Positions 1-10,974 of a stretch of DNA of 64,000 bases are shown piece by piece. Position numbers and translations under genes: made by a program. How positions within the stretch are numbered: position 1 is the first letter of the stretch; every line of letters starts with the position of its first letter. This DNA comes from Symsagittifera roscoffensis (taxonomy: Eukaryota > Xenacoelomorpha > Acoela > Convolutidae), in NCBI RefSeq assembly GCF_963678635.1, contig NC_087071.1, positions 22,954,013 through 23,018,012 on the forward strand, in the 5' to 3' direction. The notes beneath the pieces are model-generated. The model saw nothing but the letters and a program-made list of their open reading frames with translations. It did no database searches and was not told where the DNA came from.

Positions 1-457
1 AAAAAAAGTAACTCTGGTATCTCAATGATTCGGTTCTATTCGGAGCTAAGATTTTTTTAACCTTCAAGTTTTTTTCTAAATAAAATAGAGACGATAACCG
101 GCGATAGAGACGAATTTTTTGTTTTTGCGGCGATAACCGGCTCTAATTTTTTAATTCAGTCTTACACTCTGTTGGCAAGCTCGCAACACCTTGGCACGAC
201 TGCAGCGGTCACTATTTTGTTCTTTATGTTAGTTGAACAAAGGACAATTCTTGCCCTACCGGCTTGTTAAAACAATTATAACTTGGGACTATTTTTCGGA
301 CTATTTTGTATAGGACTGTTTTTTCTGTTGATTTTCATACTTTTCCGGACTGTTTTGGACTGTTTAGTATGGGACTGTTTTGTACAGAAACCGAATATTC
401 GATTTCTTTGACTGAGGCATTACTTGAGAATTCAAATTTGAGACTAAATTCTCCAAC
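1..457. other. AT-rich flank downstream of exon C, locus 1
   Basis: No gene is supported. Positions 90-140 hold two close copies of a short CGATAACCGGC motif. Short open frames on both strands look like chance. On the minus strand this is the intron or 3' side of the exon at 458-591. Confidence 0.5.
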
Positions 458-591
458 CTCCACTACATTAAGTTTCTTTCTGCGGCTTCTGAAGTCGGTG
501 GCATTGGAGGAGTATTCTAGAGGGGTCATGCCATTTCTCTGCCCGTATTTCTGGTAAATTTCAGTCTGGTCATGACAACAACCGCCACGCT
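458..591 (-). CDS. Predicted exon C (134 bp) of unrecognised duplicated gene, locus 1
   Basis: Minus-strand exon predicted by comparison with its paralogue at 49753-49886. Both copies start after a TTTTCTAG acceptor and end at GAG or CAG before a GTTGGA donor. Both are exactly 134 bp, that is 2 bases plus 44 open codons. The peptide contains RGGCCHDQTEIY, then GMTPLEYSSNATDF, then FRSRRKKL; the other copy has RGDCCHDQTEIY and GVTPLEYFSNVTDF. The double Cys followed by an acidic residue is faintly like the end of a somatomedin-B domain, and TPLEY is faintly ankyrin-like; neither is convincing. It joins exon B in phase, a split Glu codon crossing the intron. Function unknown. Whether this copy is expressed cannot be seen. 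Confidence 0.55.
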
Positions 592-1736
592 CTAGAAAAC
601 AAGTAAAAGCTAACCAAAAGCAAGCAATGTTTTTTGTAATTGCTCTACAATTGTCATAAGACCTCCTTGAGTTTCTGTTCAATAAAGCATATAAAAAATT
701 ACTGAAAGGCTGCCACTGGGGGCTTTTTCTTTGGAACAGGGATTGAACAAGCTTAACGTATAAGAAAAATCAGTCAAAAATTGACACATTTTGCCGTATG
801 ATATGCTATCAACTTATCTCGCAAAAGAATTATATTCATTCAAGTAGCAAGACTTAGGTTATTCTTTGCAAGGGCGAATACATGTTGCTGACAATATGCA
901 GAATTGCTAGTTTCAAATAAATTTCCGTAATAAATCGTTATGTCAAGGTTTATTGACGTCTGTGGTTATTCTGTTGGATTTCATTTTATTATAAAATTGT
1001 AAAAAAAAAAAAACTATTGATGTTTAAGTAGCACAGAAAGTTCCGACTACAAATTAAAAAAACGTATGTTCAGGTCAAACTGTAAATTTTTTGTTCGCTC
1101 GATTAGGATCCGAACAAAAACCTAAAAAAAGACATTCGATAGTAAGAGTAGAACACAAGAACATAACAACGCTTTTCATCAAAATTTTTTTAAAACAATG
1201 TAATTTATACAGATTTTTTTGCATTTTTTGTCAAGAAGGCGTTAAAAGAAGCTTCAAAAAATTCTGCAGTCAGACTAAGTTTCTAAGTCTTATTTCCGTA
1301 ATATAAGCTTGTTCACTTCACTCGCTTAATTAAATCGGAATAAGACTATAAATTGATTTTTCCCAACACTGCGGATTTTTTTGGTAAACTTTTGTTAGGG
1401 TTTGAATAACGAATGCAAGGAGTTTAATATGTTATATCACTCGGTCTTTTTTTATGAGATTTTTTATGATATGAGCAAAACACACCCGAATACCAAGTTT
1501 CCTCCCCAATTTTAGTGGTCCGAATCCGAACAATGATAAGGATTTTTGATTACTCGGCGTCGAGTGTGAAATCTATCGAACCTTTGATCGGTTTTTTTCT
1601 CGCATTTTTTGCATAGACTTTTACAACTTTCTAGATTTTTTACAAACCTTTGCTTCGAACTATCCAATTTTTTAGAATTTAAAGACAACAGTTTTCCTAG
1701 AATATAGTTTTTTAAATAACTGATTTTGAGACTCAC
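592..1736. other. Putative intron between exons B and C, locus 1
   Basis: AT-rich, with no gene and no clear repeat. At locus 2 the equivalent intron is larger because it holds a MITE-like insertion (50998-51865). Confidence 0.45.
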
Positions 1737-1885
1737 CAAATGCGTTTCTTTGTGAGAGTGAGATCCAGTTGATTTTTTTGTGCACTGGTCGAATCAGCTG
1801 GTAGAACTGGGCATAGTCAAACGAGTGGGGGATGCGAGGACTCTGCCTGCTGTCAACCACAAAGCCAATGTAGCAGAACAAATAT
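1737..1885 (-). CDS. Predicted exon B (149 bp) of unrecognised duplicated gene, locus 1
   Basis: Minus-strand exon supported by the paralogue at 52002-52150, also exactly 149 bp. Both begin after a TTTCAG acceptor. This copy ends at a GTGAGT donor, the other at GTAAGG. The peptide includes FCYIGFVVDSRQ, IPHSFDYAQFYQLIRPVHK and INWISLSQRNAF; the paralogue differs mainly by conservative changes (FVIDSRQ, SFDFAQF, INWVSLSRRNAF). Frame: one base, 49 codons, then one base that pairs with AG from exon C to make Glu. Not recognised as a known domain. Conserved length, splice sites and frame make a real coding exon likely. Confidence 0.6.
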
Positions 1886-3606
1886 CTGAAATGAAGCCTA
1901 TTTCTCAACTCCATAGTTTCTAAATCCAAACAACCAGAGACCGAGACAGGGAGGAAAGAAGACATCCTTCTCTTAGGAATTCGACTCCCTTACCACCCAA
2001 AACGTCACTCATTGGTCTTATCTGCTACATCGATTTTCAAGGTACTAATTGCAGTGTTGAGATTATTCCGCCATTTAGAAAGACATAAAACAGAAAGTTA
2101 ACATTATAGTCCGTTTTTAGGAAATTTTAGGCCTCGATTAGAAATTAGGATTCCTTTGAAAAACTACGTGTACAGTTTTCAAAACTTTGAGGTAAGCTTA
2201 CCTTTAAAAAAAAACTTTATTTTGCCACAACGGTTATGACAAAAAGTGTTCACCTTAACCTTACATCAAGACACCTCAACTACTATCATAACTCACCTGA
2301 AAATTAAATTTTACCTTAAAAATTGTGGGAACTAACCTAATTTCTTTTTAAGTCAACCCAAGTTTACCTGAAAAAGGCACCTAAGCTAGGAAGGTAAAAC
2401 TACTTTGAACTATTACCTCAACTTTCACGTAAAATTTGAGATGAAAATACTTTGAATTTTACAATACGTTAACCCAAATTTGCCTTAAAAGTTCGTATTA
2501 ACAGAAGGTTCACCTAAGCAGTTCAGGTAAAATTTGGGCCGACTTATGCTAAAATTTAAAGTAATTCCCCTGCTAGTTTTAAGGTAAACTTTTGGTGATT
2601 TAAGGCAGTAGTTGAGGTGGTTCGATGTTCGTTTAAGGCAAGCAATTTTTCAAACCTATACCCCAATATACACAACAAGTATTTGAAAAAATAAGGTCAA
2701 TAGATTGCCATGAAAGCTTCAAAAATTTAAAGTTTTATCAAAAACAGCATTGATCGGAATTTAAACTGTTTCCATTAGATTTGCTTTGGTTGCGCTCAAA
2801 AAGTTTAATATGCTAAAAAACAATTGCATCTCACAATACCTTGTCAGATATGTTAGGGCGAAGCGCTTTTAGAAAAATAGAGGTCAAAATAGGTGTCGAA
2901 ACATAAAAAAGCAACTATATTTCACTAAATTTTCACCTTTTTTCTTTTTTAAAGTGATATTAGTCGTACTTTTCTGAATAGTTTTAATGGCGGCCAGCAC
3001 TTTTTGTACTTCTCTTGAAAAAAAAAAATTCTCTGAGATATTTTTTTGAAAACCTTGTCGAAATTTAACTGGATGTTACCAAAATTTTAATTAAGTAGAA
3101 ATATTTCTTACGTTTTTTAAAGGCTAATTTGAGGTAAAGTTTATCGTAACTACCAATTACCTTAAAGGAATTAGGGTAACGTTGTCTCATTTAATTTAAA
3201 TTTATCTAAAAAAGACGTGTTAAAAACTTAGCGAAATGAAATGTATTTGCCGGAGAAAAATCAATTTTCACGACCTATCATTGTTTCTTTAAAACTCTGC
3301 TCTGCTTTATGCGAATGAATTCAGCCCGCTAAACTTTTAGATAAATTGTCACGCTAATTTTTTTCTCCCGGATTTACAATTGATTTCAATTGCATTTGTC
3401 AAAGGCTTGAACAAAGGCTTGAACGAACATCACATTTCTCGGTTTTTTGTCAGTCGTTCTATTGCAGCAGTGTATTAGCATTCAGTGCTTTAATTCTTTA
3501 ATATATCGTCAGTTTCCCTATTTTTTATAGCCTTATCATGTTTTTTTTTCGTAAAAGTACCCAAACGAACTGTTCGATTTGACAAAAAAAAAAGTTCAAA
3601 GGTTAC
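1886..3606. other. Putative intron between exons A and B, locus 1
   Basis: AT-rich. It contains a foldback region of ACCTTAA/TTAAGGT motifs (about 2180-2650). About 3230-3380 is recognisably similar to 52620-52770, including a shared AACAATGATAGGTCG stretch. A further small exon may lie in that conserved patch, because exon A ends in phase 0 while exon B needs phase 2, but no exon could be placed. Confidence 0.4.
2272..2619. repeat. Imperfect foldback of ACCTTAA-type motifs
   Basis: CACCTCAACTACT (2272-2284) is matched by its exact reverse complement at 2607-2619. The interval between is dense in alternating AACCTTA, TTACCT and TTAAGGT words on both strands. It looks like a decayed foldback element or inverted minisatellite. 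No terminal repeats or target duplication were found. Confidence 0.4.
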
Positions 3607-3692
3607 GAACCCCAACTCAGCACAGGACCTGTGAGCTCCTTCAATTCGCAAATTTGGGAGAACAAAAATCATAGATTTCCAGTCCGTCAAAT
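3607..3692 (-). CDS. Predicted exon A (86 bp) of unrecognised duplicated gene, locus 1
   Basis: Minus-strand exon paired with 53455-53540; both are 86 bp. Each follows a TTTTCAATC...CAG acceptor and ends at TTC before GTAACC here or GTACGT at the paralogue. Two leading bases then 28 codons give TDWKSMIFVLPN and RIEGAHRSCAELGF; the paralogue gives ANWKAMVFVLPN and RIEGAHRSCAELGF. It lies upstream of exons B and C on the same strand, in the same order at both loci. Its phase does not join exon B directly, so an intervening exon or a different donor is needed. Function unknown. Confidence 0.5.
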
Positions 3693-4850
3693 CTGCGAAG
3701 ATTGAAAAGGTTATGCCACCTAAATAAAGATTTAATTTTTTTCTCCATTTAAAGTTTACTCAAGTTGACAAAAGCAATAGGTCTATCTATTCCATCGTCA
3801 CATATTGTTGTTGATTCTTGGTATTTGAAAAACACTACTTCAACCTTCAAACTTTGATAGCTTTTTAAAGTTTTTGTTTTAGCGTAGAGTTTGTGGCGAG
3901 TAATTCCGGCTGAGAAATTCCATCACATTTAAAGGACGCTTTTAAAAGAAGAGTACGTTTTTGCTTTTTCACAAATGTTCTTTCACGATCAGGCATGAAT
4001 AAAAAATGAAATATCAGAACGCATGAATGAAAAAAAAATCATTTGCATAGTTTCGCGCACTTTTCCGGGCTCCTTCACATTTTTCCGGGCTCTGTCTCAA
4101 TTTTCTGGCATCTTTCCCTAAGAAAGAGCAAAAACATACTCTTCAACTGTTAGAACACAGTTGAAGATGGCCTCGGGCATCTTTCAACTATGTTCTACTT
4201 AGTACAAAGTCCCATCCCCAAAACGTTTTATTGAATGCACAGAGTATCAAATTAACCTTCTATATTTCAAGATCTATTTCAATTTTATATATCTACATTT
4301 TCCTAATGACTTTAAAAATTGATCCTCAGAGCAAAAATTTCAACATATTTTCAACCCAAAAAAAAACATTTCTAAACACTGTGAAAAACTCGCATACCGA
4401 AGTTTTTGCCGTTTTAACTACGGTCGAAAGAGCTTTTATGTGGTATATCACGCAAACCATGTTCTTGATGTATCTTGAAGTAGCCGAATGTGGGTGAAAA
4501 AAGCGGAAAAAAAACAAAACACGACCGCAAACATTTTTTTCGGAGGTCTAAACCACACAACTGTTAGCGCCGGAGCAAAACCCCAAATTTTCCGACTGCA
4601 TTATAAAACTATTGAGTAGTTTTGTGTGTTCTCAAACTGTAAACACAAGATTGGATTAGATATTATACCTGCACAGCAAGCAAATACTCTTATTGTCAAT
4701 TAAAAGTTTTAAGAAACTAACCGGTTTTCACCTGACAAACAATTTTGTCTGCCAGAAAAAAAAGTTGTTGTATTATGTATATTACAGTTTTAAAAAAGTA
4801 TATTGGATTTACGTCTTTTGTAAGTTGCGTAAAGAGGTGCGTATCTAGGG
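3693..4850. other. AT-rich intergenic stretch
   Basis: The first about 150 bp still match locus 2 (53541-53690), so the duplication extends to about 3840. After that there are a few copies of TTTCCGGGCTC near 4063-4095. No gene supported. Confidence 0.4.
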
Positions 4851-5530
4851 TTAAATGTTTTTTGACAGAATTTTTGACAGTGTTCGTAAGGTCGAACAAT
4901 TCAAAATTCCCATAACACCAAAAAACACCTGTTTTTTGACAGAAAATGGTGTCCCAAAACACCAAAAAACACCAAAAAACACCTGTTATTTGACAAAAAA
5001 CGTTGCTCCGCATACAACCTTTCAAAAAAGATGGTCAAAAAACGGCATTTTTGGGCTTTTTTGAAACTTTTGACCAAAAACTTGCATTTTTTGGCGCGCG
5101 GTCTACTTCAATGTTAGAACGTAGGTTTGGTCGGCCGCAAATGAATGACGTAAAGTATAACTGAAGGAGATAGAGGCAAATTTACAGAGGCGGGTTCAAA
5201 GATGGGATGCGGGTGCGATTGCCCTCTTCCTCAGGGATTTTCCCCCTCACCAACAAAAGTATTAGGTATAAGTTTTTGGCCGACCAACCCCAGAAATTGT
5301 TGTATGAAACCTTTTGGCGCCAAAATTCTAGTGTTGAAGTGCACCGCGCGCAAAAAAACGCAATTTTTTGTCAAAGCTTTTCAAAAAAAACAGCCCAAAA
5401 CCAGCGTTTTTGACCAGTGTTTTCAAAAACTTGCGTGCGAGGCAATTTTAAAAAAAAAAGTAGGGTTTTTTTGGTGTTGTGGGTGCGCCAAAAAAAGCAA
5501 ACTGTTCGATCTAGACAAAAAAACGACAAA
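4851..5530. repeat. Low-complexity tract with CACCAAAAAACACC repeats
   Basis: Positions 4915-4985 repeat CACCAAAAAACACCTG-type words, interleaved with TTTTTTGACAGA. Positions 5325-5530 continue with A-runs and GCGTTTTTGACC words. Open frames here are made of low-complexity residues and are not credible genes. Confidence 0.4.
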
Positions 5531-8506
5531 TTCTAGCCAGATCCTCCCTATTTATACACAATCCTCAAACAAACGTTTATTAAATATACTTTATTTTTAC
5601 CGTTACATACAAATGCACAATAAACGTTTTTTTGACGAGGATTAATAGGATACCTTGCTGCGCGTCAATTGATAACATGAATTTTTTAACGCGTCAAATA
5701 ATGTCAACTTGCATATTTACGTATGAAATCAATGCATCATTGTCTGTCAATTGGTATTGAAAGTACTATCAAAAATTATATGTTACAATTCCAAAATTGT
5801 CTGCTTTAAAAATCATACAGATATCAACAAAATTGGATCGGTATTACGTCCATTTTGAACTTCTGAAACCAAATTGGAAATTGTTTGAGAATAGTTTGAA
5901 ATTAAAAACGAAATATCAATATCACTTTAGAGCTTGACGCACAAAGTTCTAATTTTCCATTGTTCTACTCTTTGTAGCGAGCTCTCTAATCAAAAAACAT
6001 CTCATAACATTACAGAATCATTTTTGATTGTTTATTTTTTGCATTTGTTGTTGTTTTTGTAAAGCTTTATCTGATCATTGGAAAAAAAAAACAAGTGACA
6101 TTTGTCGATTTTAAGAAATACATTTCCACTAAGAAGTCAATCGAAGTGCAGTCAAATGTTGACAAGTCATAAAATAGACACGTAATAAACCAATCAACCA
6201 CTCCGTTTTAGACGAAAAATGCTACTCAATCATTTTTCATATAAAAAGATTGCACTACCAACACTTTTCATCCATTTCCATGAGTACAAAGAGTGCATAA
6301 AAGTTCTATCAGCAGTGGTTTTTCATGTATGGAAACTGTATGACTAGCATTTTTCTATAAACCAAAAAATTAGTTTTTTATTTTATTTTTAATTTCACTA
6401 AGCATTTGGGTTGTATTCGTAGCCTAATACAATTGACATAAGCCTTGGTTAACTCAAAACAAAACTCACCCAAGTATTGATTTTCGTTCACTTACAACGC
6501 GTTGCAAACGACCTAAATTGTCTTAGAGCCGTCTTACACAAATGATATAATGAAAGTATCAAACTTTTAAAATTTGGCAAAAACGTTCAAAAATGATATT
6601 TTATAAGTTTCGGATTTCTAAATAATTAGGCATTGATCAAGGCATGAAACACAAGCCACAGAGAGAAGCAGGCGTTATGGGCGTTTTGACAAAAGTTAAC
6701 TAGAGAAACAGGAGAAAAATTCAAAATTTGTGTATCCAGGACTACGTTGCGCACACAAAAAACTAAACTTTGCATGCAAAATTTTTTTTTTATAAAATAA
6801 TAATTTGAGAGCAAAAATACTTTGCGGTTAGAAAACTGTTGAGGGGTGTTTGTGAAACTACTTTAAATTTTTTTTTTGCCGCAATCAAATATGCTAGAAG
6901 CATAATTTGCATACACGGAAATTGTCTGATTAGTTTTTTAAATTGTCTGATTAATAAATACACCAATTTTTATGCCAAAACCGCAAAAAAGCTCTCTGAA
7001 AGTGCAATGACAACTTTTTAGCAAAACGTATGAAAATTGTTTGACAACTTTATTTATATAAAATTAGGTAATGGAATTGTATGATAAGCATTTTTGGTTT
7101 ATCCAGGTCAGCCCAAGCAAATTGGCCGCCAGCGTTTTTGGGACTTCCAAAGTTAAAACTCACAATTTGATTTCGCCTATTTGAACGCCTTGATAAATTT
7201 CAACTGTAGGAATGGCTTCACCATTTATTTTTCCGAATGTTCATTTTTTAATTATTTTTCCGCTTTTTATGATATTAAAACGGACTTACATTTCAATAAT
7301 ACTAAAGCAAAGAAGGAGAAAAGGCTCATAATTTTTAAAAAAATATGTGACAGTTTCGCTCAGAATTTTAATTGTTTTCTAAAATTGATAATATTTACAG
7401 TAGAATTGTTAAACATAATTGATTTAGCCTTGATCAAAGACAAATATGTTCAAAGTTCAGTAACTAGCCAGCTTTGACAGAGAAAATAATTTACTGTCGA
7501 ATTGTCTCATCAATTGATTCTATTTGAAAAGTGAACTGAACAGAATAAACTTGCGTTAATAAAAAAACTGAAAAAAAAAGATTTCAACCACAAAAAAAAG
7601 TTCCGACCAATTTCGACAATAAGTTATCTTTTTTGGTTTAAGAGAACCTACGTGAATACAACAAGTAAAATTATCTCAGAGTTTGATAGAGCGAAACGCA
7701 AATAATTCTCAGCTTGTTTGGTACAAGTATGCGGTAATTGACATTGAGAGGGCGGGTCGATCCAGACAATGAACTTAATAGACAATTAGGAGAGACAGTG
7801 AAGCCAGTTTGGCCAAATTTTGAAACCTAGTTTTTACATCGGTTGGTCATGTTTTGTTTGATTTGAGGGAAAATCGATTTTGAAACAATTATTCGTTTAC
7901 CATCTAATTCGTTCAATAACCAGGCAAAATGACCTTGTTTTGTTTGTTTTTCTCGCTTTCAATTCACTGTCTTGATTAGACCCGTCTTCTTTGTAACGTG
8001 TTTGTTTATAGAAAATTACACATCTCTATATCCATCAATTTTAACAAACAAAATGTAAGAATTCAGATGTTTGCTCAAAAGGTATCATTTGAAAAGCATA
8101 ACTAAGCATCAATTCTAAGACTTATACTGGGTTCAAGGATGAAAAATTTGGCAAGGTTCTTGAAAGAATTGTATTCTGAAAAAAGTCCAACGCTAAAAAC
8201 TAAAATTGCTGATTGATACATGCAACTAAACTTGTCAGTTGCAACTCAAACGTTCAAATAAATTGATAAATTTAAAGTTAAAAATAATTTTTTTCTAACA
8301 AAAGAGTAAACATTGCAGCTAGGTTACGTTTGAATTCCGTTGAATTGATGCTCGCACTATTACTTAGTTGTTTTACTTTGTTGTATTTTATTCTGTTTTT
8401 TTTTTTGCAGTTTTCTGCAAAAAAAACGAGCGCGAACGAACACTTCAATCCCCATAATAACCATAACTAAGTTCCATAACTACCCCACGTGTAACCAACT
8501 ACATCG
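5531..8506. other. AT-rich intergenic region, no gene seen
   Basis: Only short, low-complexity open frames. About 7280-7580 resembles about 62340-62640 (shared ACTTACATTTCAATAAT and the following 200 bp in order). AAATGCTACTC near 6218 recurs near 58706 and 61400. These look like old dispersed repeats. Confidence 0.4.
8040..8360. repeat. Dispersed repeat, copy 1 of a pair with 11766-12080
   Basis: Colinear similarity over about 300 bp with 11766-12080: shared TTCAGATG, TTGCTCAAAA, CATAACTAA, GATTGATACATGCAA and ATTGCAGCTAGGTTA in the same order. No terminal structure was recognised. Confidence 0.45.
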
Positions 8507-8522
8507 CCCCCCCCCCCCCCCC
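8507..8522. repeat. C16 homopolymer
   Basis: Sixteen consecutive C on the plus strand, followed by a C-rich pyrimidine stretch to about 8620. It may be collapsed or mis-sized in the assembly. Confidence 0.8.
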
Positions 8523-8647
8523 TCATCATTCACTATGCCCCTACCCCAATACACTCCAACTGTGCCCCCCACGTCCCTAATTTTGCCCGCATCACCCTTT
8601 TTACAACTCTTTTCACCCGTGCCCGCATTGGACTTCCATGAATAAAA

Positions 8648-8830
8648 AGTGATTATAATTGAGTTTCCTTGTCAGTGTCCACAAAAAAGGAAACCAATTG
8701 ATTTATAATCAATTAAAAATGGATTGTAATATTAGTATTTTTCGAGGCAACAAAATTTTTTTTCATCCATTATAATCGATTTTTTTTTCACTTTTGTGGA
8801 CACTGACAATGAAACTAAACTATAATCGAT
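8648..8830. repeat. Inverted repeat with about 39-bp arms
   Basis: The arm at 8648-8686 (contains GTCAGTGTCCACAAAA) is matched in reverse at 8792-8830 (TTTTGTGGACACTGAC) with about five mismatches. The centre and flanks carry ATTATAATCGATT-type words. It is probably a small foldback or MITE. The same words occur at 9320-9430 and in the TIR element at 43847-44660. Confidence 0.55.
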
Positions 8831-9419
8831 TTTTTTTCCTTTTCACTGGGATGCGAATTTCAACGCACATAAAGTATTTGCTACGTTATAAATTAAAGTT
8901 GGTTACGTTGGTAACTTGTTGTCCAATTGAATTTTTTTCTCCCTAACTTTGATATTTTTGTTACTTTTTATATTACTCAACATTTAACTACCCCAAGCCC
9001 CACTATACACCTTCACCACACATCCCACCTCTAGGACCATCATCACCTCCACCTCCAGGACCAGTAAATACTCCCAGACCAACGTCAACCGAAATAGCTA
9101 GCTTTGTGAAAGGGGTCAAACATGGATGGGTGTTACGGTGTGGTATAGATTGTGGGGTTAGCGAAAAAACTAAATAAAAAATTTAAGAAATACATACGAA
9201 TGTTTTAAAACGCGATTGAAATTACGAAATAGTTCAAATTTCTTTAGGTCAAAAATGACTATCTTAAATTTAAACGTACTTCTCATGAAAAAAATGAAAA
9301 TACCACAAAAAGACTATAACAATGGATAATAATTTATTATAATGGATCATAATGGGTTAGTTTTTGTTCAAAGAAATTTGTTTGAACTTTATTCCAAAGT
9401 AATCGATTATGATCGACTA
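8831..9419. other. AT-rich intergenic stretch
   Basis: No gene. A pyrimidine-rich, CCACC-containing section lies at about 8995-9085, and TAATGGATNATAAT words at 9322-9360. Confidence 0.4.
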
Positions 9420-10260
9420 ACATTATGATCGACAGCACTGGATAGAAGCACAATTTTGGGTCTGTTTGTTCCTGGATTCTACAGACAAGTATTTTAACAT
9501 GTTCCAACATGTAAGTGGATTCCACTTACAACATTTATCCGGATTCCGCGTACATATACTTGTAACGTAAATTTTGTCGGCACATTTGTTTTGTTGCGGA
9601 TTCCACAACAAGCAAATATAGCTAGTTGTTCTGGATTCCGCGACTGTGAGTGTATTCCGCAAAATTAATAAGCGGAATCCTCAAACTGTAAAGGAATTCA
9701 GAAATTTGTTTATTACTGAACTTGCATATGCACTTGCGGAATTTAAAAGCAAGGACTTAACCATTGTCAGCAGAATCCACGAACAAATTTTAAAACATTA
9801 GTTAACTAAATCGATGGATGTCACACTTTAGTATTTGCTAGCAGTTTTTGGGATCATAGTTTTGGAAACACAACACCGAATAAGTTCATTGGGTTAATTC
9901 GATAATTGGGTTGACATATCGCCGAATTAGGTCAGTATTTGGATTTCAGTAATTGTGATTCAGTATTTGGGAGTTTGTGATTGAGATTCAGTATTTACAA
10001 GCGTAAATTCAAATAAACTTGTTCGCAGGGAGTAATTGATCTATTTAACCATTTTGAGTTGTTAGTATTAGATAAAAACTACCAAAAATTGAAATAAAAC
10101 GGAATTAAATTTTAAGTTCAAAAGCACGAACATATAGTCCTGAAAAATGCCTTATTAAACTATGTTCTGGTTTTGCATTTTGATAAAATTTCAAAAAAGC
10201 TAAATTAAATTTTTTTTATTTTAATTGAATGGCTTGAAATGAACTGATTTGGTTGAAGGA

Positions 10261-10480
10261 ATGACTCGAAGTTTGGTTACAGGAATCGGGATCGAAATTG
10301 GGTTACAGGAATCGGGATCGAAATTGGGTTACAGTAATTGGGATCGAAGTATGGTTACAGGAATCGGTTTTGAGGTTGGGTTACAGGAATTGAGATCGAA
10401 GTTGGTGACAGGGTAGGAATTGGGGTCGAAGTTGGGTTACAGAAAGTGAGATCGAAGTTGGTGACAGGATTTGGGACTGG
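10261..10480. repeat. 26-bp minisatellite
   Basis: Imperfect tandem units, each ending GGGTTACAG and containing GGGATCGAA. Unit starts near 10275, 10301 and 10327 are spaced 26 bp apart, degenerating after about 10400. Confidence 0.75.
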
Positions 10481-10596
10481 TAGCTGATCAAATTAACTGA
10501 GATTGAACTTGTTGGTAAACAGCTAGTAAAAAAAAGATATGAATTAAAACGTTACCACATATAAACATAAATGTAAATGGAATCTGCAAACAAATT

Positions 10597-10695
10597 GCGG
10601 ATTCCACTTACAATTTGCGGATTCCACTTACAATTTGCTGATTCCACTTACAGTTTGCGGATTCCACTTACAATTTGCTGATTCCACTTACAGTA
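10597..10695. repeat. 20-bp minisatellite, five units
   Basis: Five head-to-tail units of GC[G/T]GATTCCACTTACA[A/G]TTT starting at 10597, 10617, 10637, 10657 and 10677. It lies within the MITE-like element. Confidence 0.85.
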
Positions 10696-10974
10696 GCGGA
10701 TTCCGCAACAGCTCAATTAAGCGATTCAAATGTCTTATCATTTGTTTGTGGATTCCACAAACTGTTCTGCTTTCCGCAAATACAGTTGCGAATTTCGCAA
10801 ATTTGCCTATTTTTAGAGCGATTTTGAACGGTACAGTGTTTTAGGTATTTGTTTGTGGAATCCAAAACAGCAAAGAAGATCAAAGAATTGTATTAATGTT
10901 TCAGATTCCGCAACAAATCTGATTTAGGCCTGTTGCGGAATCCGCTTACAATGCACAGAATGGTCTCGTAATAC

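Larger units (their letters stand above)
9420..10974. mobile_element. Long MITE-like element with internal GATTCCGC arrays
   Basis: The left end (CACTGGATAG...GCACAATTT...GTCTG) and right end (10951-10972, ATGCACAG...CTCGTAAT) correspond to the ends of the short element at 53005-53205 and the one at 50998-51865. The interior is filled with GGATTCCGC and TTCCACTTACAA words on both strands and contains two minisatellites. It has no coding capacity, so it is non-autonomous. The left terminal repeat is degraded in this copy. Confidence 0.5.

Noticed and set aside
306-557. Plus-strand 83-codon frame
   Set aside because: It overlaps the conserved minus-strand exon C, whose splice sites and paralogue explain the sequence better.
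8507-8522. Telomere-like or CRISPR-like tract
   Set aside because: A plain C homopolymer followed by irregular pyrimidine-rich DNA; no repeat-spacer structure anywhere in the window.
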